Below, piece after piece: positions 33,837 through 43,840 of a DNA stretch of 64,000 nucleotides. Positions within the stretch are counted from its first letter, which is position 1. Every line of letters starts with the position of its first letter. This DNA comes from Roseomonas nitratireducens (GTDB lineage: Bacteria; Pseudomonadota; Alphaproteobacteria; Acetobacterales; Acetobacteraceae). The stretch lies in the NCBI RefSeq assembly GCF_017813355.1, contig NZ_JAGIYZ010000013.1, forward strand, positions 62,001 to 126,000. The letters are read 5' to 3'. The position numbers were made by a program, and so were the translations under genes. A model generated the notes under the pieces. That model saw nothing but the letters and a program-made list of their open reading frames with translations, did not search any database and had not been told where the DNA came from.

Positions 33837-34685
33837 TCAGCACCCGCCGGGCACCGCTTCCAGCTTCACCATCCGGCCATCCACGACGAAGTCGCGGAAA
33901 TCCATGGTGAGGTTGTCGGCGATCCCGTTCTCCCAGTAGCGGAGCGAGACCTCGTAGGACGGCGTCGTCGCGCCGCCGCCCTGCTGCTGCGCGTCGCGGT
34001 CGAAGAAGGCGATGCGCATGCGCACGGAGCCGAGCGGCGACAGGGACGGAAACTCCGCGACCTCCCGCGGGGCGTCCCAGGCGGACATCACCGTCGTGCT
34101 GTCCTGCACCCCGTCGGCCGAGGTTCCGTCGAACAGCGGCCCGACCAGCAGGCGCTGCCCGCTGCGCGCGGCGTTCAGCGAGAGGATGGTGTGCCGGTTC
34201 GGCAGCATCGTCCCCGGCGGCAGCCTCTCCTCCTTCACTTCGGGCTCGGAGTAGCGGACCACGCCCGATCCGTCGGCCTGCAGCTCGGCCTCCCCCGACA
34301 CGCGGCTGGTGACCGCGCCCTGGGTCATCTGCGTCAGGGTGAAGCGCAGGCGGCGGCCGTCGCGGCTTTCGAAGGTGGCGTAGTCGGAGGCGGTCTCGAT
34401 CTCCGTCCCCTCCCGGTCCGTGATGGTCAGGGAGAAGCGCTGGCGCGTCGTCCAGCCGTCGCAGGCGTCCAGCACCTCATAGGCCATGGCGCCGTTGGCG
34501 CTGGCGATGTTCCCGGCCTCCCGCGCGTTCGACAGGCTCAGCCGGTAGGCCGCGCGATGCGCCGCGAGGTGCTCCGCGCCGATCTGCCGGTCCATCGGCA
34601 CCGGGACGGCGGCCGGGGCCTGCGCATGGCCCGGCCCGGCCAGGACCAGGCCGGTGAGCAGGGCAGTGGCGAGGCGAAGCCGCAT
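33837..34685 (-). CDS. eipB: Cell-envelope integrity protein EipB (DUF1849)
   Basis: A 282-residue periplasmic protein with signal peptide MRLRLATALLTGLVLAGPGHAQ. The mature part has YRLSLSNAREAGNIASANG, MAYEVLDACDGWTTRQRF, LPPGTMLPNRHT, and ends EAVPGGC. Cys75 and the C-terminal Cys282 match the two cysteines that form the conserved disulfide in EipB proteins. Brucella EipB is a beta-spiral protein needed for envelope integrity. The start at 34685 is chosen for the signal peptide; a 20-codon extension is possible. The stop abuts the stop of the binding-protein gene. aspS lies just upstream on the same strand. Confidence 0.88.
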   Translation of the reverse strand: MRLRLATALLTGLVLAGPGHAQAPAAVPVPMDRQIGAEHLAAHRAAYRLSLSNAREAGNIASANGAMAYEVLDACDGWTTRQRFSLTITDREGTEIETASDYATFESRDGRRLRFTLTQMTQGAVTSRVSGEAELQADGSGVVRYSEPEVKEERLPPGTMLPNRHTILSLNAARSGQRLLVGPLFDGTSADGVQDSTTVMSAWDAPREVAEFPSLSPLGSVRMRIAFFDRDAQQQGGGATTPSYEVSLRYWENGIADNLTMDFRDFVVDGRMVKLEAVPGGC

Positions 34686-34719
34686 CTTGGTCTCCTGGCT
34701 GTCCGGCGAGAGTCCCAAC

Positions 34720-36522
34720 TTAGGGTGCCTTGGGCTTCTCCGCACCCTTCGCGGGGGGCAGGTCGAGCTTGATGTGCAGTTCCTTCAGCCGCGCGGGCGG
34801 CACCGGCGCGGGGGCCTGCATCATCAGGTCCTCCCCCTGCTGGTTCAGCGGGAAGAGGATGACCTCGCGGATGTTCGGCTCCTCGGCCAGCAGCATGACG
34901 ATGCGGTCGATGCCCGGGGCCGATCCGCCATGCGGCGGGGCGCCGTAGCGGAAGGCGTTCAGCATGCCCCCGAAGCGGTCCTCGACATCCTGGGCCGTAT
35001 AGCCCGCGATCTCGAAGGCGCGGATCATGATCTCCGGACGGTGGTTGCGGATCGCGCCGCTGCTGAGTTCCACGCCGTTGCAGACGATGTCGTACTGGAA
35101 CGCCTTGATGTCCAAGGGGTTCATCGTGTTCAGCGCCTCCAGCCCGCCCTGCGGCATGCTGAAGGGGTTGTGGCTGAAGTCGATCTGCCCCGTCTCCTCG
35201 TTCAGCTCGTACATCGGGAAGTCGACGATCCAGCAGAAGCGGAATTCTTTCTGGGCGATCAGGTCCAATTCCTCGCCGAGGCGCGTGCGCACCTTGCCGG
35301 CGAATTTCGGCGCCTCGTCCTTCTTGCCGGCGGCGAAGAACACCGCGTCGCCCGCGTTCAGCCCGCAGGCGGCGCGGATCGCCTCCACGCGATCGGCTTC
35401 GAGGTTCTTCGCGATCGGGCCCTTCGCGCCATCGGCGGCGAACTGGATGTAGCCGAGGCCCCCCGCGCCTTCCGCCCGCGCCCATTCGTTCAGCTTGTCG
35501 AAGAAGCCGCGCGGCTTGTCGGCCGCCCCCGGCGCCGGGATGGCGCGCACGATGCCGCCCGAGGCCGCGATCTTCGCGAACAGCCCGAAGCCCGAGCCCG
35601 CGAAGTGCTCCGTGACGTCCGTGATGCGCAGAGGGTTGCGCAGGTCCGGCTTGTCGGACCCGTATTCCAGCATCGCCGTGTCGTAGGCGATGCGCGGGAA
35701 GGGCGCGCCGTACACCTTCCGGTCGCCGGCGAATTCCTCGAACACGCCGGCGATCACGGGTTCGATCGCGGCGAAGACGTCTTCCTGCGTGACGAAGCTC
35801 ATCTCGAAGTCGAGCTGGTAGAACTCGCCCGGCGAGCGGTCGGCGCGGGACGCCTCGTCGCGGAAGCAGGGGGCGATCTGGAAGTAGCGGTCGAAGCCCG
35901 CGACCATGGCCAGCTGCTTGAACTGTTGCGGCGCCTGCGGCAGCGCGTAGAACTTGCCCGGATGGTTGCGCGCCGGCACCAGGAAGTCCCGCGCGCCCTC
36001 GGGGCTGCTGGCCGTCAGGATCGGCGTCTGGAACTCGGTGAAGCCCTGCTCGATCATCCGCCGGCGGATGGAGGCGATGACGCCAGCGCGCAGCATGATG
36101 TTGCGGTGCTGGCGTTCTCGCCGCAGGTCGAGGAACCGGTAGCGCAGGCGCAGTTCCTCGGGGAATTCCTGCTCGCCGGCCACCTGGATGGGCAGCTGCT
36201 CGGCGGCGGACTGGATCGCCACCTCCCGCACGCGGAGCTCGATCTCGCCGGTCGGCAGGCGGGGGTTCACCGTGCCGGGCTCGCGCAGCACCACCTCCCC
36301 CGTGATGGTCACGACGCTTTCGGGGCGGGTTTCCTCGAGCGTGGCGAGCAGGGGCGAGCCGGCCGCGACCACGCATTGCGTCATGCCGTAATGGTCGCGG
36401 AGGTCGACGAACAGCAGCCCGCCATGGTCGCGCTTGCGGTGCACCCAGCCGGAGATGCGCACGGTCTTGCCGGCGTCGGAGGCGCGGAGCGCCGCGCAGG
36501 TATGGGTGCGGTAGGCGTGCAT
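34720..36522 (-). CDS. aspS: Aspartate-tRNA ligase, probably non-discriminating type
   Basis: A 600-residue class II synthetase. N-terminal OB-fold anticodon domain ([24 protein letters not shown]), motif 1 region ([18 protein letters not shown]), motif 2 ([21 protein letters not shown]), the bacterial GAD insertion (about 300-420), and motif 3 ([13 protein letters not shown]). His33 in DHGG is the residue seen in AspRS that also charge tRNA-Asn, where discriminating enzymes such as that of E. coli have DLGS; this suggests Asn-tRNA is made through GatCAB. The ATG at 36522 ([13 protein letters not shown]) gives the normal start. The eipB start lies 34 bases beyond the stop on the same strand. 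Confidence 0.95.
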   Translation of the reverse strand: MHAYRTHTCAALRASDAGKTVRISGWVHRKRDHGGLLFVDLRDHYGMTQCVVAAGSPLLATLEETRPESVVTITGEVVLREPGTVNPRLPTGEIELRVREVAIQSAAEQLPIQVAGEQEFPEELRLRYRFLDLRRERQHRNIMLRAGVIASIRRRMIEQGFTEFQTPILTASSPEGARDFLVPARNHPGKFYALPQAPQQFKQLAMVAGFDRYFQIAPCFRDEASRADRSPGEFYQLDFEMSFVTQEDVFAAIEPVIAGVFEEFAGDRKVYGAPFPRIAYDTAMLEYGSDKPDLRNPLRITDVTEHFAGSGFGLFAKIAASGGIVRAIPAPGAADKPRGFFDKLNEWARAEGAGGLGYIQFAADGAKGPIAKNLEADRVEAIRAACGLNAGDAVFFAAGKKDEAPKFAGKVRTRLGEELDLIAQKEFRFCWIVDFPMYELNEETGQIDFSHNPFSMPQGGLEALNTMNPLDIKAFQYDIVCNGVELSSGAIRNHRPEIMIRAFEIAGYTAQDVEDRFGGMLNAFRYGAPPHGGSAPGIDRIVMLLAEEPNIREVILFPLNQQGEDLMMQAPAPVPPARLKELHIKLDLPPAKGAEKPKAP

Positions 36523-36845
36523 GGGCTGGCAACCGTGGTCTGGGATGGAAGGCCGCGCAGAGGGACCGAGAGGCCCTGGCCTGTCAAGCGCGGCGGCCCG
36601 GATGGCGGCCTGTCCCGCGACATGCCGGTTTCGGACAAATTCCCCGCCGGCGCGGGCGGGGGGCTGAAGGGGAGGCTCAGACCGGGGCGGGCGGCATGGT
36701 TCCATGGCGGCGAAGGTATCAGATTTTATTCCTATTTTGCAAGGATCCGGCGCCGCCGCGCGGCGCGTCGTTGCCGGGCCGCCGCGCCGGTGACAGGCTC
36801 GCGCGACGACCCCGCATCACCCCGGCCCGGCCGGCGGAGGACAGG
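36523..36845. other. Divergent region upstream of aspS
   Basis: A 323-base stretch without a gene I would defend. It contains the only AT-rich patch nearby, ATTTTATTCCTATTTTGCAA around 36723-36742. On the minus strand this reads TTGCAA (36737-36742), 16 bases, GATACC (36715-36720), a possible promoter for aspS with a leader of about 190 bases. I saw no T-box or other riboswitch in the leader. Confidence 0.4.
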
Positions 36846-37082
36846 ATGAGCGACACGCCCGGCCGCCGCGGCCGCCGTTGGCTGCTGGGGGTGGCGCTCG
36901 GCACGCTGTTCGCCACGCCCGCCATGGCGGAGGTGACCCGCCCCCGCCCGCCGCGGCGCGTCCGCAGGGTGGGATCGGCGCAGACCCCGACCCCGGCGCA
37001 GCGCCCGACGACCCCGCCCGCGGCGACGCGGCCCGGGACGCGCGGGGGCGTCGGCTCCGGCGGCGACACCCCGGGCAGCTAG
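36846..37082 (+). CDS. Small exported Pro/Arg-rich protein
   Basis: A 78-residue frame with GGAGGACAGG directly before the ATG and a plausible signal peptide (RRGRRWLLGVALGTLFATPAMAE). The mature part is short, unstructured and rich in Pro, Thr, Arg and Gly (TPAQRPTTPPAATRPGTRGG). I recognise no family. The good ribosome-binding site and signal peptide support it, but low-complexity GC-rich frames of this size can be spurious. Confidence 0.45.
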   Translation: MSDTPGRRGRRWLLGVALGTLFATPAMAEVTRPRPPRRVRRVGSAQTPTPAQRPTTPPAATRPGTRGGVGSGGDTPGS

Positions 37083-37141
37083 CGCGGCGGCGGCGCGCGG
37101 CCTCGGCATCGCCGGCGGCCCGGCCGGCGCCTGACCAGGCG

Positions 37142-38092
37142 TCAGGCGCTCGCCGAATCCAGCCCCGCCATCTCGCCTTCCGTCAGCGCCAGCGTCGCCG
37201 CCTTCGCCAGTTCCGCCAGCTGCGCCGGGCTGGTCGCGCTCGCGATCGGCGCCGTGATGCCCGGCCGGGCGATCTGCCACGCCAGGGCCACCGCCGTCGG
37301 GGTCACCCCCCGCGCCTTCGCCACCGCATCGAGCGCGGCGAGCACCGCATCCCCCTTCGGCCCCATGTGCTTCGCCACGCTGCGCGCGCCGCGGACGGAT
37401 TTCCCGAGATCCCCCTCCCCCCGGTACTTGCCGGTGAGGAACCCCGAGGCGAGGGCCGAATAGGTGATGACCCCCACATCCTCGGCGCGGCAGAGCGGCA
37501 GCAGGTCCGCCTCGATGCCGCGATCCATCAGGTTGTAGACCGGCTGGTGGCTCTCGAAGCGCGGCAGGCCCTCGGCCGCGCTGACCTCCAGCGCCGCCTT
37601 CAGCCGCGCGGCGGTGTAGTTGGAGGAGCCGATGGCGCGCACCTTCCCCGCCTCGATCAGCCGGGCGAAGGCGCCGAGCGTCTCGGCCAGCGGCACCCCC
37701 TCGTCGTCCTTGTGCGCCTGGTACAGGTCGATCGTCTCGATCCCGAGCCGGGCGAGCGAGGCATCGCAGGCCCGCGCGATCCAGTCCGGCGACAGGCCCT
37801 TGCCCTGGCCGGGGATCTCCATGCCGCACTTGGTCAGCACCAGCACCCGGTCCCGCACCCCGGGGCGGGATTTCAGCCAGGCGCCGATCAGGCTTTCCGA
37901 TTCGCCGCCCGCATGGCCCGCGACCCAGGTGGAATAGACATCGGCCGTGTCGATCGCGACCAACCCGTGGTCCAGGCAGGCATCGAGCAGGCGGAAGGAC
38001 ATGGTCCGGTCCGCCGTCCAGCCGAAGACATTGCCGCCGAAGACGATGGGCGGGATCGAAAGCCCCGACCGGCCGAGCGCGCGAAGCTGCAT
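37142..38092 (-). CDS. Aldo/keto reductase
   Basis: A 316-residue NADPH-dependent oxidoreductase of the (beta/alpha)8 AKR family. Catalytic tetrad candidates: Asp and Tyr in IDTADVYSTW, Lys in VLTKCGME, His in LYQAHKDD. Cofactor contacts are in AIGSSNYTAARL, FESHQPVYNLMDR, TYSALASGFLTGKYRG and the C-terminal IASATSPAQLAELAKAATL. It resembles the YghZ/Tas-like group that reduces aldehydes; the true substrate is unknown. The ATG at 38092 begins MQLRALGRSGLSIPP as usual. It is divergent from rnd with 102 bases between. Confidence 0.88.
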   Translation of the reverse strand: MQLRALGRSGLSIPPIVFGGNVFGWTADRTMSFRLLDACLDHGLVAIDTADVYSTWVAGHAGGESESLIGAWLKSRPGVRDRVLVLTKCGMEIPGQGKGLSPDWIARACDASLARLGIETIDLYQAHKDDEGVPLAETLGAFARLIEAGKVRAIGSSNYTAARLKAALEVSAAEGLPRFESHQPVYNLMDRGIEADLLPLCRAEDVGVITYSALASGFLTGKYRGEGDLGKSVRGARSVAKHMGPKGDAVLAALDAVAKARGVTPTAVALAWQIARPGITAPIASATSPAQLAELAKAATLALTEGEMAGLDSASA

Positions 38093-38194
38093 GGCTGCCC
38101 CCTCCCGCGGGCGGGCCGCAGCATGCGCCCGGCGGGCCGCCCGGCCAACCGGCGCGCCGCGCAACCTTTCCCTTCGCCGGGCCGGGGACTAGAA

Positions 38195-39397
38195 ATGAAG
38201 GGAATGACTCGCCGCCCCGCCGCCGCCGCCGCGGCAGACCCCGCGCCCGCCCTGATCACCGAGACCGAGGCCCTGGCCGCGCTCTGCGCCCGGCTGGCGA
38301 CCGAGCGCTTCGTCACGGTCGACACGGAATTCATGCGCGAGCGCACCTACTGGCCGGAGCTGTGCCTCGTGCAGCTCGCGGGGCAGGAGGAAGTGGCGCT
38401 GGTCGATGCGCTGGCGCCGGGCATCGACCTCGCGCCGCTCGGCGAATTGCTGGCGAACCCGGCTGTGATGAAGGTGTTCCACGCCGCGCGGCAGGATGTG
38501 GAGATCTTCCTGCTGAAGTTCGACGCGGTGCCGACGCCGCTGTTCGACACGCAGGTCGCGGCCATGGTCGCGGGCTATGGCGACCAGGTGTCCTATGACG
38601 GGCTGTGCCGGTCGCTGGCCGGGGCCGCGATCGACAAGGCGCACCGCTTCAGCGACTGGTCGGCGCGCCCGCTCTCGCCCGCGCAGCAGGCCTATGCGGC
38701 CGCGGACGTGACGCATCTGCGCAAGATCTATTCGGTGCTGGACGCGAAGCTGCGGCGCGAGGGTCGGCTCGCCTGGGTGGGGGAGGAGATGGCCGCGCTC
38801 GCCGACCCCGCCACCTACCGCACGGAACCGGAAGCGGCCTGGGAAAGGCTGCGCCCGCGCACCGGCAACCGCCGCTTCCTGGGCGTGCTGCAGGCGGTCG
38901 CGGCGTGGCGCGAGAGGGAAGCGCAGCGCATCAACATCCCGCGCCAGCGGCTGGTGAAGGACGAGACGCTGCTCGAGATCGCGGCGACGATGCCGGACAG
39001 CGTGGCCGACCTCGCCCGCGCGCGCGGCATATCCGAAGGCTTCGCCAAGGGCCGCTCGGGCAGCGGGCTGCTGGCGGCCGTGAAGGCCGGGCGCGAACTG
39101 CCCGACGAGGCGCTGCCGGAAGCGCCCAAGGACCGCGCCGGCCCGCCATCCTCCCCCGCCCTCGTCGCGCTGCTGAAGGTGCTGCTGGCGGCAAAGAGCG
39201 AGGAGCACCAGGTGGCCCCGCGCCTGCTCGCCTCCAGCGAGGATCTCGACCGGCTGGCCGGCGGCGACGGCGCCGAGGTGCCGGCCCTGCAGGGCTGGCG
39301 GCGGGAAGTGTTCGGCGAAGCCGCGCTGGCGCTGAAAAGCGGCCGGCTCGCGCTCGGCGTGGATGGGCGGAAGGTGAAGCTGATCCCGGCGGGTTGA
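38195..39397 (+). CDS. rnd: Ribonuclease D
   Basis: A 400-residue 3'-5' exoribonuclease that trims tRNA precursors. The DEDDy residues are visible: FVTVDTEFMRE (Asp43, Glu45), FHAARQDVEIF, and YAAADVTHL. QVSYDGLCRSL and DWSARPLSPAQQAYAAAD are strong RNase D signatures, and an HRDC-like domain follows (RRFLGVLQAVAAWREREA, RINIPRQRLVKDETL). The start is ATG 38195 (MKGMTRR) or 38204; both precede the domain. Long open frame further upstream is noise from GC bias. Confidence 0.93.
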   Translation: MKGMTRRPAAAAAADPAPALITETEALAALCARLATERFVTVDTEFMRERTYWPELCLVQLAGQEEVALVDALAPGIDLAPLGELLANPAVMKVFHAARQDVEIFLLKFDAVPTPLFDTQVAAMVAGYGDQVSYDGLCRSLAGAAIDKAHRFSDWSARPLSPAQQAYAAADVTHLRKIYSVLDAKLRREGRLAWVGEEMAALADPATYRTEPEAAWERLRPRTGNRRFLGVLQAVAAWREREAQRINIPRQRLVKDETLLEIAATMPDSVADLARARGISEGFAKGRSGSGLLAAVKAGRELPDEALPEAPKDRAGPPSSPALVALLKVLLAAKSEEHQVAPRLLASSEDLDRLAGGDGAEVPALQGWRREVFGEAALALKSGRLALGVDGRKVKLIPAG

Positions 39398-39404
39398 GGC
39401 GCGG

Positions 39405-40904
39405 TCAGCCCGCCACTTCCACCGCTGCCTCCAGCCCCAGCGTCGCCGCCAACGCCTCGACGCGCCGCAGCACGCTTTCGCCGGCGAAGACGCCGCTGCC
39501 CTCGACCAGCCGCAGCACCAGCCTGCCGCCGTCGCGCGCCAGCGCCGTGCCCGAGAGCAGTTCCGGCGTGCCGCCCGACAGCGTGTAGGCGAGCCGCAGC
39601 GCCGCGCCGAGGATCTCCGCCCGCCGCACCGCGGGCACGTCCAGCAGCACCCGCGCCGCGGCCAGGAAGCCCGCGTCGGGCCCGGCCTCGTAGCGCAGCG
39701 CGACGGCCATCGCGAGGAAGGCGCGCGCATGGTGGTCGAGCCCGACGCCGGGCTGGCGCAGCACGCGGAAATAGGCGTGCTCGGCGCGGTAGTCGGGGTG
39801 GTCGTGGCTGCCGATGTCGCTGACCCAGCAGGCGGCGCTGCGCAGGCCCGCCTCGGCGATGCTCTCGCGCTCGAACAACCCCTCGGTCCAGGCGGCGAGC
39901 GCGGGCGGCAGGCGGGGTTCGCGGCCGAAGCGTTCGGACAGGTCCTGGGCCGCGGCGATCAGCGGTTCGCGCGCGCGCTCGGCGGGGGCGATCTGCGTCG
40001 CGTACCAGCCCTCCCGCAGGCCGTTGGCGCTGAAGACAACGCGGCGCGCGCCGGATGCGCGCAGCAGGCGACGCATCACCATCGCCGCCCAGGGCAGGTC
40101 GCCCAGCCGCTTGGTCGGCGCGCCGGGCATGCGTTCCAGCGTGCGGCGCGTCGCCGCCATCACCACGCCGGCGAGGTCGCGCGCTTCCTCCCGCGACAGC
40201 ACGTAGTGGTGCACGATCGACAGCGGATAGGCGGTCTGCGCGATGTGGATGCGCGCCAGCGCGCGCCAGGCGCCGCCCACCAGGTACAGGTCGCGCCCGG
40301 CCGATTCCGCGAGCCAGTCGACGCGGGAGAGTTCCTCGGTCGCGTAGGCGCGGCCGCGCTGGATGTCGCCGCCGACGCGTTCCGAAAGGCGGATGGCGCC
40401 GAGCGGCAGGCTCACCGCGCGCCCGGCGCGGCCGGCGGAGAGTTCCACGAGTTCGAGCGACCCGCCGCCGATGTCGCCCAGCACGCCGTCGGCCTCGGGG
40501 AAGCCGAGCAGCACGCCATCGGCCGACAGCAGCCCTTCCTGCTGGCCGGTCAGCACGCGGATCGACAGGTCGGGCAGCCTTTCGCGCAGCGCGGCGACGA
40601 AGGCCGCGCCATTCGCCGCGTCCCGCACCGCGGCGGTGGCCAGCACCTCGACCGGGTCGGCGCCCATGGCGCGCGCGACGGTCGCGTAGCGGACCATGAC
40701 GGTCAGCGCCTGCTCGACCGCTTCCTCGTTCAGCAGGCCGGTCGCCTGCAATCCGCGGCCGAGGCCGAGCACCGCCTTCTCGTTGAAGATGGGCAGCGGG
40801 TTGCGGCCGCGTCCCTCGAAGACGACGAGGCGGACGGAGTTGGAGCCGAGATCGACGACCGCCGACCGCGGCGCGCGCGGCCCGCCCGGCATCACGCTGT
40901 CCAT
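39405..40904 (-). CDS. ppx: Exopolyphosphatase / pppGpp phosphohydrolase (Ppx/GppA)
   Basis: A 499-residue member of the ASKHA-fold Ppx/GppA family. Phosphate-binding motifs: AVVDLGSNSVRLVVFEG, ATAAVRDAANG, LTGQQEGLLSADG, LGDIGGGSLELVEL and LPLGAIRLSE. The C-terminal part (residues about 310-499) is HD-like, with SDIGSHDHPDYRAEHAYFRV. It releases phosphate from polyphosphate ends and may act on pppGpp. It starts four bases after the stop of ppk on the same strand, so polyphosphate synthesis and breakdown are encoded together. Confidence 0.92.
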   Translation of the reverse strand: MDSVMPGGPRAPRSAVVDLGSNSVRLVVFEGRGRNPLPIFNEKAVLGLGRGLQATGLLNEEAVEQALTVMVRYATVARAMGADPVEVLATAAVRDAANGAAFVAALRERLPDLSIRVLTGQQEGLLSADGVLLGFPEADGVLGDIGGGSLELVELSAGRAGRAVSLPLGAIRLSERVGGDIQRGRAYATEELSRVDWLAESAGRDLYLVGGAWRALARIHIAQTAYPLSIVHHYVLSREEARDLAGVVMAATRRTLERMPGAPTKRLGDLPWAAMVMRRLLRASGARRVVFSANGLREGWYATQIAPAERAREPLIAAAQDLSERFGREPRLPPALAAWTEGLFERESIAEAGLRSAACWVSDIGSHDHPDYRAEHAYFRVLRQPGVGLDHHARAFLAMAVALRYEAGPDAGFLAAARVLLDVPAVRRAEILGAALRLAYTLSGGTPELLSGTALARDGGRLVLRLVEGSGVFAGESVLRRVEALAATLGLEAAVEVAG

Positions 40905-40908
40905 GGGG

Positions 40909-43074
40909 TCAATCCTGCAGCACCCGGTCCGGCCGCTGGCGGCGCTGCGCGCCCTTGAGCGCGCTGCCCCGGCCGGACAGGGAGGGGTTGGTCATGAAGT
41001 ATTCATGCGCCGAGACGGCCTTGTCGCCGGCCTTGAGGCGCGTCCAGCCGCCATCGGGGCCGAGCTGCCAGGACTGCATCGAATCCCTGAGGTTCACGAC
41101 CATGATCTGGTCGAGCACCTGCGCGTGCACCGTCGCGTTCTCGACCGGCACCATGGTCTCGACGCGCCAGTCCATGTTGCGCGCCATCCAGTCCGCGCTG
41201 CTGATGAACACCTTGGCGCGGCGGGAGGGCAGGCGGTGCCCGTTGCCGAAGGCGCAGACGCGCGAATGTTCGAGAAACCGCCCGACGATCGACTTGACGC
41301 GGATGTTCTCCGACAGCCCCTTCACGCCCGGGCGCAGGCAGCAGATGCCGCGCACCACCGCGTCCACCTTCACTCCGGCGCGGGACGCGGCGTAGAGCGC
41401 GTCGATCAGCGTCTCGTCGACCAGGCTGTTCATCTTGATCCAGATCGCCGCCGGCTTGCCTTCGCGCGCGAAGGCGATCTCCTGCTCGATCATGGCGAGC
41501 AGCGTGGGGCGGATGGTCAGCGGCGCGAAGGCGAGCTTCTCCATGCTCTCGGGCCTTGCGTAGCCGGTCATGAAGTTGAACAGCTTCGCCGCGTCGCGCG
41601 TCAGCGCCGGGTCGGCGGTGAAGTAGGACAGGTCGGTGTAGATGCGCGCCGTGACGGGATGGTAGTTGCCCGTGCCGAAATGCGCGTAGGAGCGGAGGTT
41701 CTGCCCTTCCCGCCGCACGACGAGCGAGACCTTGGCGTGCGTCTTCAGCTCGACGAAGCCGAACACCACCTGCACGCCGGCCGCTTCCAGTTCGCGGGAG
41801 AGCGCGATGTTGCGCTCCTCGTCGAAGCGGGCCTTCAGCTCGACGATGCCGGTCACGCTCTTGCCGGCTTCCGCCGCCTCGATCAGCGCCTTGGCGATCG
41901 GGCTGTCGCGCGTGGTGCGGTAGAGCGTCTGCTTGATCGCGACGACGTTCGGGTCGCGCGCCGCCTGGCGGAGGAACTGCACCACCACGTCGAAGGATTC
42001 GTAGGGGTGGTGGACGACGATGTCCTTCGCGCGGATCGCCGCGAAGCAATCCCCGCCGAAATCGAGGATGCGTTCGGGAAAGCGCGGCGTGTACGGCGTG
42101 AACAGCAGGTCAGGCCGGTCGTCCACGATCAGCTGCGTCAGGTCCGACAGGCCGAGCAGCCCGTCCACGATGAAGACCTCCGCGCGCGGCGCCTGCAGTT
42201 CCTCGGTCACGAAGTCGACCATGTCGGCCGGCGTCGCGGCGGTGACGGAAAGCCGGATCGGTCGGCCGCGCCGGCGGCGCTTCAGCGCGGTCTCGTAGGA
42301 GCGGACGAGGTCCTCCGCCTCCTCCTCGAATTCCACGTCGGTGTCGCGGATCACGCGGAACAGGCCCGTCTCGGCCGGGATGAAGCCGGGGAACAGGCGA
42401 TGGAGGAAGAGGATGATGAGTTCCTCGAGCAGCACGAAGCGGATCGCCTGCTCGCCCTCGCGCGCCGGCAGGCGGACGAAGCGCGGCACCTGCGGGGGCA
42501 GCGGCAGCAGCGCGCGCATCGTGCCGCCATCCTCCTCCCGCACCAGCTTCAGCACCATGCACAGCGACAGGTTGGCGATGAAGGGGAAGGGATGCGCCGG
42601 GTCGACCGCGAGCGGCGTCAGCACCGGGAAGACGCGCTCGACGAACCAGGCGTCGAGCCATTCGCGGTCCGCCGCGTCGAGTTCCGCCGGTTCCACCAGC
42701 GCGACGCCCGCCGCGCGCAGCAGGCCGCGCAATTCCTGCCAGGCCGCCTGCTGGCCGCCGATCAGCGCCTGCGCCCGCTCATGGATCGCGACCAGCTGCT
42801 GCGTCGGCGTCCGCCCGTCATGGCTCAGCTTGATGATGCCCGCGCGTTCCTGCCCGACGAGGCCGGCCACGCGCACGGAATAGAATTCATCCAGGTTCGA
42901 CGCCGAGATCGCGACGAAGCGCAGCCGTTCCAGCAGCGGGTGGCGGGGGTTCTCCGCCTCATCCAGCACGCGCTGGTTGAAGGCGAGCCAGGACAGCTCC
43001 CGGTTGATGAAGCGGTCCGGGCTCGTCAGCAAGGCGGTCGCCTCGTCGGCGACGGTGGGGACGGCGTCGTTCAT
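40909..43074 (-). CDS. ppk: Polyphosphate kinase 1
   Basis: A 721-residue membrane-associated kinase that builds polyphosphate from ATP. The N domain starts [19 protein letters not shown]; the conserved [18 protein letters not shown] follows. The catalytic core holds [31 protein letters not shown] with the phospho-accepting His465, [22 protein letters not shown], and [12 protein letters not shown]. The start at 43074 ([11 protein letters not shown]) precedes the domain by about 20 residues; longer open frame upstream is inside hda antisense noise. ppx follows at four bases, and hda lies 28 bases upstream. Confidence 0.95.
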   Translation of the reverse strand: MNDAVPTVADEATALLTSPDRFINRELSWLAFNQRVLDEAENPRHPLLERLRFVAISASNLDEFYSVRVAGLVGQERAGIIKLSHDGRTPTQQLVAIHERAQALIGGQQAAWQELRGLLRAAGVALVEPAELDAADREWLDAWFVERVFPVLTPLAVDPAHPFPFIANLSLCMVLKLVREEDGGTMRALLPLPPQVPRFVRLPAREGEQAIRFVLLEELIILFLHRLFPGFIPAETGLFRVIRDTDVEFEEEAEDLVRSYETALKRRRRGRPIRLSVTAATPADMVDFVTEELQAPRAEVFIVDGLLGLSDLTQLIVDDRPDLLFTPYTPRFPERILDFGGDCFAAIRAKDIVVHHPYESFDVVVQFLRQAARDPNVVAIKQTLYRTTRDSPIAKALIEAAEAGKSVTGIVELKARFDEERNIALSRELEAAGVQVVFGFVELKTHAKVSLVVRREGQNLRSYAHFGTGNYHPVTARIYTDLSYFTADPALTRDAAKLFNFMTGYARPESMEKLAFAPLTIRPTLLAMIEQEIAFAREGKPAAIWIKMNSLVDETLIDALYAASRAGVKVDAVVRGICCLRPGVKGLSENIRVKSIVGRFLEHSRVCAFGNGHRLPSRRAKVFISSADWMARNMDWRVETMVPVENATVHAQVLDQIMVVNLRDSMQSWQLGPDGGWTRLKAGDKAVSAHEYFMTNPSLSGRGSALKGAQRRQRPDRVLQD

Positions 43075-43102
43075 GCGCGGCGGTCCAAGGTCATGGCGCA
43101 GG

Positions 43103-43840
43103 CTACAGCAGGGGGGGCGCCGCGGGCGAGGGCGCGGGTCCATTTGTCTCGGAAGCATCACCATCCGGCGCTTCCCCGAAGCCCTCCCACCCCGCCAGGG
43201 CGGCGCGGGCGAGCGCGCGCGTGACCGGCCCGCGCGCGACGAGCGCGGCGCGATCGAGCCGCGCGGCGGCCTCGGCGATGCTCGCCGCGTCCCGCGCCAG
43301 GCGCGCGAGCAGCCAGGCCTGCACCTCGGCGGCCACGCGCAGCTGCCGGTCGGCGAAATGCTTGGCGAGCAGCGCGGCGAGCAGGTCCTCCCCCGGCGTG
43401 CCGATGCCCACGGCGAGCGTGGCGCGCAGCCGGCTCGCGAGGTCGGGCAGCGCCACGGGCCAGCGCGCCGGCGCCTCCCGGGCCAGCAGCAGCAGCCGCT
43501 CGCCGCGCTCGGCGCACAGGTTGACCAAGTGCAGCAGCGCCGTCTCCTCCGGCACCGCATCCGCGTCGTCGAGCACCGTCCCGCCGGGCGCGGGGTCCGG
43601 CAGGCCGCGCAGCGCGGGGCCGATGAGCAGCCGCCAGCCGCGCGCGGCGACCACCGCCCGGCCGAGATGGGACTTGCCGACGGAGGCCGGGCCGAAGATC
43701 GCCAGCCGCCCGAGCGGCCAGCTGTCCGGCCGGTCGGCCAGCGCCAGCGCCTCGGCATTCGAGGCATCCTCGAGCAGGTCCGCCCGGTTCGAGGACAGCG
43801 ACAGCGGCAGCGGCAGCGGGAACTGGCGCGCCCCCGTCAC
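43103..43840 (-). CDS. hda: DnaA-related regulator, Hda/HdaA-like
   Basis: A 245-residue AAA+ protein with GTG start inside the perM stop (GTGA). The N-terminal QFPLPLP (residues 6-12) fits the sliding-clamp-binding motif of Hda. [17 protein letters not shown] is a Walker [12 protein letters not shown] the Walker [21 protein letters not shown] the sensor/box VII region, and a short lid follows. Hda with the DNA-loaded clamp stimulates ATP hydrolysis by DnaA and prevents re-initiation. A Ser/Pro-rich tail of about 25 residues is extra. The neighbours (perM, DUF2066, purM) match the usual context of Hda genes. Confidence 0.85.
   Translation of the reverse strand: MTGARQFPLPLPLSLSSNRADLLEDASNAEALALADRPDSWPLGRLAIFGPASVGKSHLGRAVVAARGWRLLIGPALRGLPDPAPGGTVLDDADAVPEETALLHLVNLCAERGERLLLLAREAPARWPVALPDLASRLRATLAVGIGTPGEDLLAALLAKHFADRQLRVAAEVQAWLLARLARDAASIAEAAARLDRAALVARGPVTRALARAALAGWEGFGEAPDGDASETNGPAPSPAAPPLL

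Noticed and set aside
36878..38194. Long open frame in front of RNase D
   Set aside because: Runs antisense through the aldo/keto reductase gene; the RNase D domain begins right after 38195.
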